Part shown: positions 36,288 to 44,910 of the stretch, in pieces
Layout of the letters: each line of letters begins with the position of its first letter
Numbering within the stretch: the first letter of the stretch is position 1
NCBI RefSeq assembly: GCF_030818075.1
Contig: NZ_JAUSZZ010000001.1
Coordinates: 1,364,001-1,428,000 of the forward strand
DNA: 64,000 bases
Origin: Microbacterium proteolyticum
Lineage (GTDB): Bacteria > Actinomycetota > Actinomycetes > Actinomycetales > Microbacteriaceae
Direction of reading: 5' to 3'
Notes under the pieces: generated by a model
Told to the model about the DNA's origin: nothing
Databases searched by the model: none
Seen by the model: the letters and a program-made list of their open reading frames with translations, nothing else
Translations under genes and position numbers: made by a program

Positions 36288-37901
36288 ATGCGGTTCGCCA
36301 CGCGGATGCTCGTCGTGCAGGTCGCCACGCAGGTGACGGTGGTGGCCGTCTGCACCGCGGTCTTCGCCTGGCTCGGCGTGCAGCAGCTGAAAGCCGAGGC
36401 CGACTCGTCGGCGCTCAACATCGCCCGCTCGGTCGCCGAGGCTCCGGAGGTGCGCGACCTCGTCGCGGCGTACTCCGCCGACCCCGGCACCCCCGACGCG
36501 GCCGACCTGCGCGACGGCGTGCTGCAGCGGTACGCCGCCGACGTCACCCGGCGCACGGAGGGGCTGTTCGTCGTGATCACCGACGATCACGGCATCCGTC
36601 TGGCCCACCCCGATCCCGACCGTCTCGGCGAGGTCGTGAGCACGAGCTTCGCCGACGCCCTCGCCGGCCGCGAGGTCGTGACGTGGGAGACCGGGACGCT
36701 GGGGGAGTCGGCCCGGGCGAAGGTCCCCGTCTACCCGCCCGACGGCGGCGCACCGGCGGGGGAGGTCAGCGTCGGCTTCGAACGGGCCAGCGTGTTCGAC
36801 GATCTGCCTGCGCTCGTCGGGGGGATCGCGGTCGCGGTCGCCCTCGCCGTCGCGATCGGGGCGGCGGTGGCCCTGCTCATGCGCCGACGTCTCGAGCGGC
36901 TGACCCTCGGCGTGCAACCGGAGGAGCTCGTCGCCCTCGTGCAGACCCAGACCGCCGTGCTCGAGAGCGCCGACGAGGGGGTGCTCGCGCTCGACGACGC
37001 CGATGTCGTCCGCGTCAGCACCGCCGCCGCCGAGCGCCTGCTCGGGATCACGGATGCCGTGGGCCGCTCGCTCGCCGACCTCGACCTCCCGCCCGCCGTC
37101 GTCGCGGCGCTCGCCGGGGCCGGGGCCGGCACCGGGCTGCCGGTGGGCGACCGGGTCGTCTTCATCGACGTGCGCCCGGTGCGCCGCGGGACGCGCGCCC
37201 TCGGCCGTGTCGCCGTGCTGCGAGATCGCACCGTCGTCGCGGCGCTCTCGGGGCGGCTCGACAGCGTCCGCGCGATGGGCGACGCCCTGCGCGTGCAGCG
37301 GCACGAGAACGCCAACCGCGTGCACGCGGCGGTCGGCCTGCTCGACGCCGGCCGCGTGGACGAGGCCCGGGCCTTCCTCGCCGACCTCGTCGACCGCGGC
37401 TCCGTGGACTGGGCGGTGCCCGGCATCGAGCACGTCGGCGACGCGATGCTGCAGTCCTTCCTCGGGGCGAAGGCCCTCGCCGCCCGCGAGCGCGGGGTGA
37501 CGCTGCGCGTCTCCGACGACACGTACCTGCGCGGCACCGTCGACGACGTCGAAGATGTGGTGGCCGTGCTGGGGAACCTCATCGACAACGCCGTGACCGC
37601 CACGGCATCCGCGCCCGAGCCGCGCGAGGTCGAGGTGGCGGTGCTCGGCGACGGCGACGCCGTCGTGCTGACCGTCGCCGACACGGGTGGCGGGATCGCC
37701 GACGTCGATGCGGTCTTCGCCGCCCGGGAACGCGACGACGACCCGGCCGCGATCCACGGTCTCGGCATCGGGCTGCCCCTGTCGCGCGAGTTCGCCCGAC
37801 GCCGGGGCGGCGACGTGTGGGTCGTCGACCCGGGCGGCGATGGGCGCGGCGCCGTCGTCGCCGCACGTCTGCCGGGGGTTCTGCGCGGAGGAGAAGAATG
37901 A
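36288..37901 (+). CDS. CitA/DcuS-type sensor histidine kinase
   Basis: 537 residues: membrane helix (about 7-30), extracytoplasmic PAS-like/CACHE sensor (about 35-170), second helix (about 175-200), cytoplasmic PAS (about 220-320), a Spo0B-like dimerisation helix with the phospho-acceptor in QRHENANRVHAAVG, and an HATPase domain (NLIDNAVTATAS, DTGGGIADVD, HGLGIGLPLS). This is the class that senses citrate or C4-dicarboxylates outside the cell. CGGAGG precedes the ATG at 36288; the frame is open far upstream but overlaps the transporter gene antisense. The stop overlaps the start of the regulator gene. Confidence 0.92.
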   Translation: MRFATRMLVVQVATQVTVVAVCTAVFAWLGVQQLKAEADSSALNIARSVAEAPEVRDLVAAYSADPGTPDAADLRDGVLQRYAADVTRRTEGLFVVITDDHGIRLAHPDPDRLGEVVSTSFADALAGREVVTWETGTLGESARAKVPVYPPDGGAPAGEVSVGFERASVFDDLPALVGGIAVAVALAVAIGAAVALLMRRRLERLTLGVQPEELVALVQTQTAVLESADEGVLALDDADVVRVSTAAAERLLGITDAVGRSLADLDLPPAVVAALAGAGAGTGLPVGDRVVFIDVRPVRRGTRALGRVAVLRDRTVVAALSGRLDSVRAMGDALRVQRHENANRVHAAVGLLDAGRVDEARAFLADLVDRGSVDWAVPGIEHVGDAMLQSFLGAKALAARERGVTLRVSDDTYLRGTVDDVEDVVAVLGNLIDNAVTATASAPEPREVEVAVLGDGDAVVLTVADTGGGIADVDAVFAARERDDDPAAIHGLGIGLPLSREFARRRGGDVWVVDPGGDGRGAVVAARLPGVLRGGEE

Positions 37902-38548
37902 CCGGCATCCGTGTCCTCGTCGTCGATGACGACTTCCGCGTCGCGGGCCTGCACCGTGACGCCGTCGCGAGCCGCCCCGGCTTCGTCGCGCTCGAACCCG
38001 CGCGCACGGTGGGCGAAGCCCGTGCCGCGCTCGCCGCGCACACCCCCGACCTGCTGCTGGCCGACGTCTACCTCCCCGACGGCGACGGGGTGGAGCTCGT
38101 GCGCTCGGCGGGCGTCGACGCGTTCGTGCTGTCGGCGGCGACGGATGCCGCGACGGTCCGGCGCGCGTTCACGGCCGGGGCCCTCGCCTACCTCGTGAAG
38201 CCGTTCGACACCCGGGTGCTGGTGGAGCGACTCGACCGCTACGCCCGCTACCGCAATCTGCTGACCAGCACGCGGCCGTTGGCGCAGGACGACATCGACC
38301 GGGCGGCATCCGTTCTGCGCGGAGAGCGCGAGGGGCCATCGCTGGCCCGCTCGGCGACCGAGCAGACGGTGCTCGCCGCGCTCGGCGACAACGAGGCCTC
38401 GGCGACCGAGGTGGCCGAGCGCATCGGCGTCTCGCGCGCGACCGCCCAGCGTCACCTCACGGCGCTCGCCGAGCGCGGGCTGGTGCAGGTGAGCCTGCGC
38501 TACGGCTCGACCGGCCGCCCCGAGCACCGCTTCCGCGCGGGCGCCTGA
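37898..38548 (+). CDS. CitB/DcuR-type response regulator
   Basis: 216 residues. Receiver domain (about 5-120): acidic triad VVDDD, phospho-acceptor Asp in LLLADVYLPDGDG and the conserved Lys in LVKPFD. A C-terminal winged helix follows (about 150-210; TEVAERIGVSRATAQRHLTAL). The ATG overlaps the kinase stop (ATGA) and is preceded by GGAGGAG, so the pair is translationally coupled. The likely target is the divergent citrate transporter promoter between 36123 and 36287. Confidence 0.92.
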   Translation: MTGIRVLVVDDDFRVAGLHRDAVASRPGFVALEPARTVGEARAALAAHTPDLLLADVYLPDGDGVELVRSAGVDAFVLSAATDAATVRRAFTAGALAYLVKPFDTRVLVERLDRYARYRNLLTSTRPLAQDDIDRAASVLRGEREGPSLARSATEQTVLAALGDNEASATEVAERIGVSRATAQRHLTALAERGLVQVSLRYGSTGRPEHRFRAGA

Positions 38549-38566
38549 GGTCGGCAGTAAGCCCGA

Positions 38567-38840
38567 CATGTCCCACTTTGTGCCGTTTCGGCCCGCGGTT
38601 TCCGCACGTTTCGGGACATCTCCTCCGCGTCTGCAGATCCGGCGCGCAGGCGTGTCCCACTTCGTGCCGTTTCGGCCTGCCGTTTCCGCACGTTTCGGGA
38701 CATGTCCGTAGCGCCGGCAGATCCGGCGCGCAGACATGTCCCGCTTCGTGCCGCTTCGGCCTGCCGTTTTCGCACGTTTCGGGACATGCCCCTCGCGTCG
38801 GCAGATCCGGCGCGCGGCGTGTTCCACTTCGTGCGATCTC
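38567..38840. repeat. Tandem array of 53-bp palindromic elements, period 84 bp (family B)
   Basis: Three full units (38567-38619, 38651-38703, 38735-38787) and a partial fourth (from 38818). Each runs from CATGTCCCACTTCGTGCC to CGCACGTTTCGGGACAT, so the ends are imperfect inverted repeats. The 31-bp spacers are also conserved (all contain GCAGATCCGGCGCGC), so the true unit is 84 bp. It fills the 359-bp gap between the response regulator and the GH13 gene; no gene is visible there. The sequence differs from the 4-kb array but the style is similar. Confidence 0.9.
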
Positions 38841-38907
38841 GCAGCCCGACCGGCGAACGAAGGGGGACACTCGCCCCCGGGCGCACACGGAACAGGGATG
38901 CCGTCGC

Positions 38908-40191
38908 TCAGGCCTCCAGCACCGCCCATCCGCGAGGCCCCAGGCCGATGCGGCCGGCGGCCACCGACCCGGCGCCCGCGACGACCGCGCGCCCATCGGC
39001 GACCGGCAGCGCCACCGGCTCGTCGCCGATGTTCAGCGCCACCACGACGGCATCGTCGCCCACCGCCGTCCGCAGCGCGATCGCGGTGTTGGCGACCTCG
39101 ATCACGTCGGTGTGCGCCCGCCACAGCCACGGCTTGCGCCGCCGCAGCGCGATGAGGGCCTGATGAGCCTCGAGGATGCGGGCGTCCGCCGAAGCCTCGC
39201 CCGGCGTCGCGGGGAACTCTGGCCGCACGGCGTCGTCGCCGCCGAGGCGCTCCTCCTTCACGCCGGTCCAGCCGAACTCGTCGCCGGCGTAGACCGACGG
39301 GGTGCCGGCGACCGTGAAGAGCACGGCGACGGCGTGCGGGACGAAGTCCGCGCCCACGGCGGAGGCGATGCGGGTGACGTCGTGGTTGCCGACGAACGTC
39401 TGCGGCACGAAGGTGCGCAGCAGCTCGTCGTGCCGCTCGATCGCGTGACTCAGCTCGAACAGATTGCGGTCGGCGATACCGTGCCAGACGCCCTGCCACA
39501 GCTCGTACTGCGTGAGGGAGTCCATCGTCGACTCCTCCACGATCCGCGCCGCCTCGCCGTGGATGACCTCGCCGAGGAACCACGCGTCCGGGAACCGTTC
39601 GCGCACCCGCGGCAGCACCTCGGCCCAGAACGACGAGGGCACCGCGTATGCGGCATCCAGTCTCCATCCGTCGATGCCGCGCTCGAGCCAGTGGCACATC
39701 ACCTCGACGACGAGGTCGGCGACGGCGGGGGAGGAGTGATCGAGCGCGACCAGGGCGTCGTGCCCCTCGAACACCTCGGCCTCGAACCGCCCGTCACTCC
39801 AGCGTCCGCGGAACCGCTGCGGGCCGCCCTCCGTCAGGTCGCGGAAGGCCGGATGTCCTCGCCCGACGTGGTTGAACACCCCGTCGAGCAGGATCCGGAT
39901 GCCGCGCTCCCGCGCCGCGGCGACGAGCCGGCCGAAGTCCTCGTCGTCGCCGAGCCGCGGGTCGATGCGGAAGTGGTCGACGGTGTCGTAGCCGTGGGTC
40001 TCGGACGCGAACACCGGGCCCAGCAGCAGGCCGTTGAGCCCCAGTGAGATCACGTGGTCGAGCCACGGCTCCAGGCGTTCCAGGCGGTGCGCCGGCGCGG
40101 CATCCGGGTCCACGTCGTCCCGGATGGGCGCCCCGACGAATCCGAGCGGGTACACGTGCCACCACATGACGTGTTCGGGCCACGAGGGCAT
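38908..40191 (-). CDS. GH13 alpha-amylase-family glycosidase
   Basis: 427 residues, no signal peptide. GH13 conserved regions are visible: LLDGVFNHVG (region I), GIDGWRLDAAYAV (region II, nucleophile Asp), FLGEVIHGE (region III, acid/base Glu) and FVGNHDVTRI (region IV), plus a short C-terminal beta domain. It probably trims malto-oligosaccharides or cyclomaltodextrins inside the cell. GGAGGAG stands five bases before the ATG. It lies downstream of the ROK repressor on the same strand and opposite the alpha-glucoside transporter operon, hence part of that locus. Confidence 0.9.
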   Translation of the reverse strand: MPSWPEHVMWWHVYPLGFVGAPIRDDVDPDAAPAHRLERLEPWLDHVISLGLNGLLLGPVFASETHGYDTVDHFRIDPRLGDDEDFGRLVAAARERGIRILLDGVFNHVGRGHPAFRDLTEGGPQRFRGRWSDGRFEAEVFEGHDALVALDHSSPAVADLVVEVMCHWLERGIDGWRLDAAYAVPSSFWAEVLPRVRERFPDAWFLGEVIHGEAARIVEESTMDSLTQYELWQGVWHGIADRNLFELSHAIERHDELLRTFVPQTFVGNHDVTRIASAVGADFVPHAVAVLFTVAGTPSVYAGDEFGWTGVKEERLGGDDAVRPEFPATPGEASADARILEAHQALIALRRRKPWLWRAHTDVIEVANTAIALRTAVGDDAVVVALNIGDEPVALPVADGRAVVAGAGSVAAGRIGLGPRGWAVLEA

Positions 40192-40378
40192 GCGATCTCC
40201 TCCGCTCGGCGGGGTCGGCGCCGGGTCTCGTCGACGCTATCCGCCCCCTCCCCGAACCCCCGCCGGGGTTGCGCCGTCCTTCGCTTCGCGTAAGACGCCG
40301 CATTCTGTCGCTCGCGCCACCGCCGAAGTGACACTTCCTGGCAGCTCGCGCGGCCCGGGCGGCCGTCGGGTCGAGAGC

Positions 40379-41596
40379 TCAGGCCCGGGCGCGATCCTCC
40401 GGCAGGGCGAACACGTCGAGGTCCAGGGCGTGTGCGCGCGCGGACTCGACGGCGGCGGCGACGGCGCCGATCGAGACGATGTCGGCCCCCAGCGTCGAGG
40501 CGACGATCTGCGGCGGCGGCAGGTGCAGCGAGTCGGGGATCGCGGCGACGGCGGCCTCGATGATGGGACCGGCGCCCGCGGCGATGGCCCCCGACACGAC
40601 GACGCGCTGCACGTCGAAGAGGCTGCCGAAGACGGCCGCCACCCCGGCCAACGCAGGGCCCACGGAGCGCGCGACGGCGAGGGCGCCGGCGTCGCCCGCG
40701 GCGGCGAGGTCGAGCACGGTCTTGGCGTCGAGGGTGTCGGCATCCATCCCGGACAACGCGCTCCCGGCGGGAAGGGTTCCGGATGCCAGGGCCTCCCGCG
40801 CCGCGTCGACCACTCGGGGTGCGAGTCCCCAGGCGCTGCCCACCCCCTCGACGCGGTCGAAGGCGACCGTCTCTCCGGCGCCGCCGTGCGCGCCCCGCAG
40901 CAGGCGGCCGTCGACGCTGATGCCGGCGCCGAAGCGCTCGCCGGCCAGCAGCGCCACGAAGTCGTCGCAGCCGACCGCGGCTCCGTGCGCGCGCTCGGCC
41001 ACGGCGGCGAGGGTCGCGTCGTTCTCGACACGCACCATCGGAGCCCAGGACGCGAACGAGTCCACGAAATCGGGATTCATGCGCGCCCAGAAGCCGTCGT
41101 GGTGCACCGGCGACCGCCCCCGCCTGTCGACCGGGGCGGGGACGCCCACGCAGAGCGCGACGATCTCGGCGCGCGACCGCTTCGCGCGGGTGAGCGTGGC
41201 ATTTACGACCGCCTCGCCGGCGCGACGACGGCGCGCGGGTGAGTCGAGTTCGGGGTCGACGGCGAGTCGAGAGGTGGCGAGGGTTCCTCCGCGCAGGTCG
41301 GCGACGGTGGCGGTGACGTGGCCGCGCCCGGCGTCGATGCCCACGACGACGGCCGCGGTGGACTGGAATGTGAAACGCCGGGCGGGGCGCCCCTTCGAGT
41401 ACTCGCCTCCGACGCGCGCGTTGGGCAGCTCGGCGAGCAGTCCGCGGGCGGTCAGCTCGTCCAGCACATCGATCGTCGTCGAGCGTGTCAGGCCGACCGC
41501 GGCGATGGTGTCGCTCGCGGTGAAGACGTCGGCGTCCCACGCGTGGCGCAGCACCTGATCGAGGTTGTGGCGGCGCAGAGACGGCGCCGCCGTCAT
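40379..41596 (-). CDS. ROK-family transcriptional repressor of the alpha-glucoside locus
   Basis: 405 residues. An N-terminal winged helix-turn-helix (about 15-75; TIAAVGLTRSTTIDVLDEL) precedes a ROK sugar-kinase-like domain with VVGIDAGRGHVTATVADLRG. The usual Cys-rich zinc motif of ROK proteins is not evident. It is divergent from the binding-protein gene (123 bp between starts) whose upstream region holds the palindrome GAGTAGATTTACTC, a probable binding site. The ATG at 41596 is chosen for GAGGG six bases upstream; the frame runs on antisense through the transporter gene but has no credible start there. Confidence 0.9.
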   Translation of the reverse strand: MTAAPSLRRHNLDQVLRHAWDADVFTASDTIAAVGLTRSTTIDVLDELTARGLLAELPNARVGGEYSKGRPARRFTFQSTAAVVVGIDAGRGHVTATVADLRGGTLATSRLAVDPELDSPARRRRAGEAVVNATLTRAKRSRAEIVALCVGVPAPVDRRGRSPVHHDGFWARMNPDFVDSFASWAPMVRVENDATLAAVAERAHGAAVGCDDFVALLAGERFGAGISVDGRLLRGAHGGAGETVAFDRVEGVGSAWGLAPRVVDAAREALASGTLPAGSALSGMDADTLDAKTVLDLAAAGDAGALAVARSVGPALAGVAAVFGSLFDVQRVVVSGAIAAGAGPIIEAAVAAIPDSLHLPPPQIVASTLGADIVSIGAVAAAVESARAHALDLDVFALPEDRARA

Positions 41597-41664
41597 AGCA
41601 TCCCTCGGCACTCTTGACCCCTTCCGGTTCTGCTGCAATACTGCCTGCACGACATTGATTTGGC

Positions 41665-41678
41665 GAGTAGATTTACTC
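41665..41678 (+). promoter_or_regulatory. Probable operator GAGTAGATTTACTC upstream of the alpha-glucoside transporter
   Basis: Inverted repeat GAGTA-GATT-TACTC between the ROK gene and the binding-protein gene, in a locally AT-rich stretch. Its left arm (CGAGTAGATTT) recurs in the control region of the galactoside locus at 26941-26951. The form suits a dimeric winged-helix repressor such as the adjacent ROK protein; binding is inference. Confidence 0.5.
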
Positions 41679-41719
41679 ACCGACACAACATATTCGCAGT
41701 GCGGCGGAGGAGGAACCAG

Positions 41720-43057
41720 GTGTCGACGAAGACCAGAACGGTGCGGCGGTGGGTCGCTGCGACCGCGGTGGGGGTGCTGGGGGCGGCGATGCTCGCCGGC
41801 TGCTCCACCGACGGGCGCGAGACGATCCGCTTCACCTTCAGCAAGCGCGAGGCGCTGTCGTTCATGAACGACGTCGTCGCCGAGTACAACGCCTCGCAAG
41901 ACAGGGTGCGCGTCGAGATGGACAGCTCGGGCGTCGACGTCGTGTCGGCGAGCTTCGTCCGCGGCAATCCGCCCGACATCATGCTCGCCAACTACAACTA
42001 CGAGACCGCCCGCTTCGTCCAGCGGTGTGCGCTGAGCGATCTCTCGGGTACGACGGCCGCGAGCACGGTGCGCGACGACCTGCAGCCCCTGATGGACCAG
42101 TACGGCTCCTGCGAGGGGCGCACCAGCGCGCTGCCCTACTCGGTCATGGCGGCCTCGGTCATCTACAACCAGCAGATCTTCGACCAGTTCGGCCTCGAGG
42201 TTCCGACCACGTGGGACGAGCTGCTCCAGGTCTCCGAGACCCTCAAGTCCAACGGCGTCACCCCCTTCTACGGCACCTTCAAAGACGACTGGACCGTCGG
42301 TCAGGGCTGGTACGACTACTCCGTGGGCGGATCGCTCGACGTCATCGACTTCTTCGACGCGCTCGCCGCGGAGGGCGACGAGGTCGGGCCGCAATCGCAG
42401 GTGTCGTTCGCCAAGGACTTCAGCGAACCGATGGACCGCATGCTCGAGCTCGCCGAGAACTACACGAACCCGGATGCCGAGAGCCGGGCCTACGGCGACG
42501 GCAACCTCGCGTTCGCCCAGGGCCAGGCGGCCATGTACCTGCAGGGCCCGTGGGCGCTCGGTGAGATCGCGAAGACCTCGCCCGACCTGCCCGTCGGCAC
42601 CTTCCCGCTGCCGATGACCGACGACCCCGACGACCTGAAGGTCCGCGTCAACATGGACCTCGCGGCCATCATCCCCGAGGCGTCCCGCCACAAGGATGCC
42701 GCCCGCGACTTCCTCGAATACCTGTACCAGCCCGAGGTGATCGAGGCCTACAACGAGTCGCAGCTCGGCTTCGCACCGACCAAGGACGCCCCCTCGCCGA
42801 GCGACCCCCGCATCGCGGGAATGGTCCCGTACTACGACGAGGGCCGCATCTACCAGGGCGCCTCGGTGCTCGTGCCCAAGACCATTCCGGTCTTCAACTA
42901 CGTGCAGGCGATGCTCTTCGGCGCCTCGCCGCAAGCCACCCTGAACACGCTCGACGAGGACTGGTCGCGACTCGCCTTCCGCCAGCCGCCCGCCTCGACC
43001 ACCGACGCAGCCGCGTCCGCGAGCACCGACGCATCCGGCGAGGAGGCCGCGCGATGA
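41720..43057 (+). CDS. Extracellular sugar-binding lipoprotein (CUT1)
   Basis: 445 residues. Lipoprotein signal VLGAAMLAGC (Cys near residue 23), then a family 1 solute-binding fold: PPDIMLANYNYETARFV, PYSVMAASVIYNQQIFDQFG, GNLAFAQGQAAMYLQGPWAL. It captures an alpha-glucoside outside the membrane for the two permeases that follow. The GTG at 41720 is chosen because GGAGGAGG lies six bases upstream. Its Ser/Thr/Ala-rich C-terminus overlaps the next start by four bases. Confidence 0.92.
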   Translation: MSTKTRTVRRWVAATAVGVLGAAMLAGCSTDGRETIRFTFSKREALSFMNDVVAEYNASQDRVRVEMDSSGVDVVSASFVRGNPPDIMLANYNYETARFVQRCALSDLSGTTAASTVRDDLQPLMDQYGSCEGRTSALPYSVMAASVIYNQQIFDQFGLEVPTTWDELLQVSETLKSNGVTPFYGTFKDDWTVGQGWYDYSVGGSLDVIDFFDALAAEGDEVGPQSQVSFAKDFSEPMDRMLELAENYTNPDAESRAYGDGNLAFAQGQAAMYLQGPWALGEIAKTSPDLPVGTFPLPMTDDPDDLKVRVNMDLAAIIPEASRHKDAARDFLEYLYQPEVIEAYNESQLGFAPTKDAPSPSDPRIAGMVPYYDEGRIYQGASVLVPKTIPVFNYVQAMLFGASPQATLNTLDEDWSRLAFRQPPASTTDAAASASTDASGEEAAR

Positions 43058-43968
43058 GCACCACGACAACGATCGTCACGGGCGGGAAGGCGGCCGCGCG
43101 CCGCAGCACCCGCCGTGTGGAGCCGATCTACTACCTGTTCCTCCTGCCGACGCTCGCGTTGTTCACGCTCGCGATCACGGTGCCCGGCATCATCGGGATC
43201 TTCTTCAGCTTCACCGACTCGATCGGCCTCGGGGAGTGGAACTTCACCGGGCTGACGAACTACATCGCGATCTTCAGCGACCCCGCGATCCTGCAGGCCT
43301 ACCTGTTCACGTTCGGGTTCTCCGTCGCGACGGTCATCGTCGTCAACGTCGCGGCGTTCCTGCTCGCAGTCGGGCTCACGGCGCAGATCCGGTTCAAGAA
43401 GGCGCTGCGCACGGTCTTCGTCATCCCGATGGTGATCTCGGGCATCATCATCGCCTACGTCTTCAACTTCCTCTTCAGCAACTCCGTCCCACAGGCCGGA
43501 GCGTCGCTCGGCATCCCGTGGCTCGAGACGAGCCTGCTGGCCAACCCCGACCTGGCGTGGGTCGCGATCGTGATCGTCACCGCGTGGCAGGCGATCCCCG
43601 GAACGCTGCTGATCTATATCGCGGGCCTGCTCTCCGTGCCCGGCGACGTCTACGAGGCCGCGGGTCTCGACGGGGCGAGCAAGACGCAGCAGCTGTTGCG
43701 CATCACGCTGCCGCTCGTCGCCGGCTACGTGGTGATCAACATCATCCTGGGCTTCAAGGGCTTCCTGAACGCCTACGACATCATCGTCGGTCTCACCGGC
43801 GGCGGTCCCGGCACCGCGACGCGCAGCGTCGCGATGTCGATCATCCTCGGTTTCAACGGCGGCGACTACGCGTACCAGATGGCCAACGCCGCCCTGTTCT
43901 TCATCGTCGCCATCGTCATCTCGCTCCTGCAGCTCTCGCTGACCCGGGGAAGGAACACCCTGTCATGA
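43054..43968 (+). CDS. Sugar ABC transporter permease (MalF type)
   Basis: 304 residues, six membrane segments, EAA loop YEAAGLDGASKTQQLLRITL. The ATG overlaps the binding-protein stop (ATGA) and the stop overlaps the next ATG, so the three transport genes are tightly coupled. No ATPase is encoded in the locus. Substrate inferred as an alpha-glucoside from the two GH13 enzymes beside it. Confidence 0.92.
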   Translation: MSTTTTIVTGGKAAARRSTRRVEPIYYLFLLPTLALFTLAITVPGIIGIFFSFTDSIGLGEWNFTGLTNYIAIFSDPAILQAYLFTFGFSVATVIVVNVAAFLLAVGLTAQIRFKKALRTVFVIPMVISGIIIAYVFNFLFSNSVPQAGASLGIPWLETSLLANPDLAWVAIVIVTAWQAIPGTLLIYIAGLLSVPGDVYEAAGLDGASKTQQLLRITLPLVAGYVVINIILGFKGFLNAYDIIVGLTGGGPGTATRSVAMSIILGFNGGDYAYQMANAALFFIVAIVISLLQLSLTRGRNTLS

Positions 43969-44882
43969 CCGCTCTCAACCAGCCCGCGCTCGCCTTCGAG
44001 CAGGCGGAGCTCGCCGTCCCCGCGAAGCAGCGCACCGGCCTCCGCCTCCGCCGCGTCGGCACCGAGCGCATCAACTGGTCGGCAACGACCATCCTGGTGC
44101 TCTGCGCCCTGACGGTGCTCCTGCCGCTGTACGTCACCATCTCGATGGCGCTGAAGAGCGGCACCCAGGTCGTCGACGGCAACGCCTTCTCGTTCCCGTC
44201 GCCGATCAGCTTCGACGGGTTCGTCCAGGCGTGGACCCTCACGAAGTTCCCCGTGGGACTCGCCGTCTCGCTGCTGGTCACCGCCGGCACGGTCGTGGCG
44301 ACGATCGTCCTCGCCGCCTTCGCCTCGTACGCCATCGCCCGCAACTGGGACCGCAAGCTCTTCCGGTACTCGTTCTTCTACCTGCTCGCGGCGATGTTCA
44401 TCCCGTTCCCCGTCGTGGCGCTTCCGCAGATCCAGCTCACCGGCCGTGTCGGGCTCGACAACCCGTTCGGGGTCGTGGTGCTGGCCACGATGTTCCAGCT
44501 GAGCTTCAGCGTGCTGCTGTTCACCGCGTTCCTGCGTTCCATCCCGCTCGAGCTCGAAGAGAGCGCGCGCATCGACGGCGCGACGACCTGGCAGACGTTC
44601 TGGCGGCTCATCTTCCCGCTCCTGGCCCCGATGAGCGCGACGGTCGGCATCTTCGCGTTCCTCTACGCCTGGAACGACTTCATGATGCCCTCGCTCATCA
44701 TCAGCGACCCGGCGCTGCAGACCCTGCCGGTGCGCCAGAACCTCTTCCAGACCCAGTTCAGCAACAACTACAACGTCGCCTTCGCCTCCTACCTCATGGC
44801 CATGGCCCCCGCGATCGTCGCCTACCTCTTCACCCAGCGATGGGTGATGGCGGGCGTCACGCAGGGTGCCGTCAAGGGCTGA
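43965..44882 (+). CDS. Sugar ABC transporter permease (MalG type)
   Basis: 305 residues with six membrane segments after a ~38-residue cytoplasmic N-terminus; EAA loop LEESARIDGATTWQTFWRLI. It pairs with the preceding permease. GGGGAAGGAA lies upstream of the overlapping ATG. The alpha-glucosidase gene starts 28 bases after the stop. Confidence 0.92.
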   Translation: MTALNQPALAFEQAELAVPAKQRTGLRLRRVGTERINWSATTILVLCALTVLLPLYVTISMALKSGTQVVDGNAFSFPSPISFDGFVQAWTLTKFPVGLAVSLLVTAGTVVATIVLAAFASYAIARNWDRKLFRYSFFYLLAAMFIPFPVVALPQIQLTGRVGLDNPFGVVVLATMFQLSFSVLLFTAFLRSIPLELEESARIDGATTWQTFWRLIFPLLAPMSATVGIFAFLYAWNDFMMPSLIISDPALQTLPVRQNLFQTQFSNNYNVAFASYLMAMAPAIVAYLFTQRWVMAGVTQGAVKG

Positions 44883-44910
44883 CACCGACCACCCCCTCGA
44901 AAGGACAACC

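Noticed and set aside
38567..38840. CRISPR-like array
   Set aside because: The unit is 84 bp and the linkers between palindromes are conserved, whereas CRISPR spacers are unique. No cas genes are present.
41597..43069. Upstream extension of the ROK frame through the binding-protein gene
   Set aside because: Low-complexity antisense sequence; the ROK start at 41596 is supported by a ribosome-binding site and the helix-turn-helix position.
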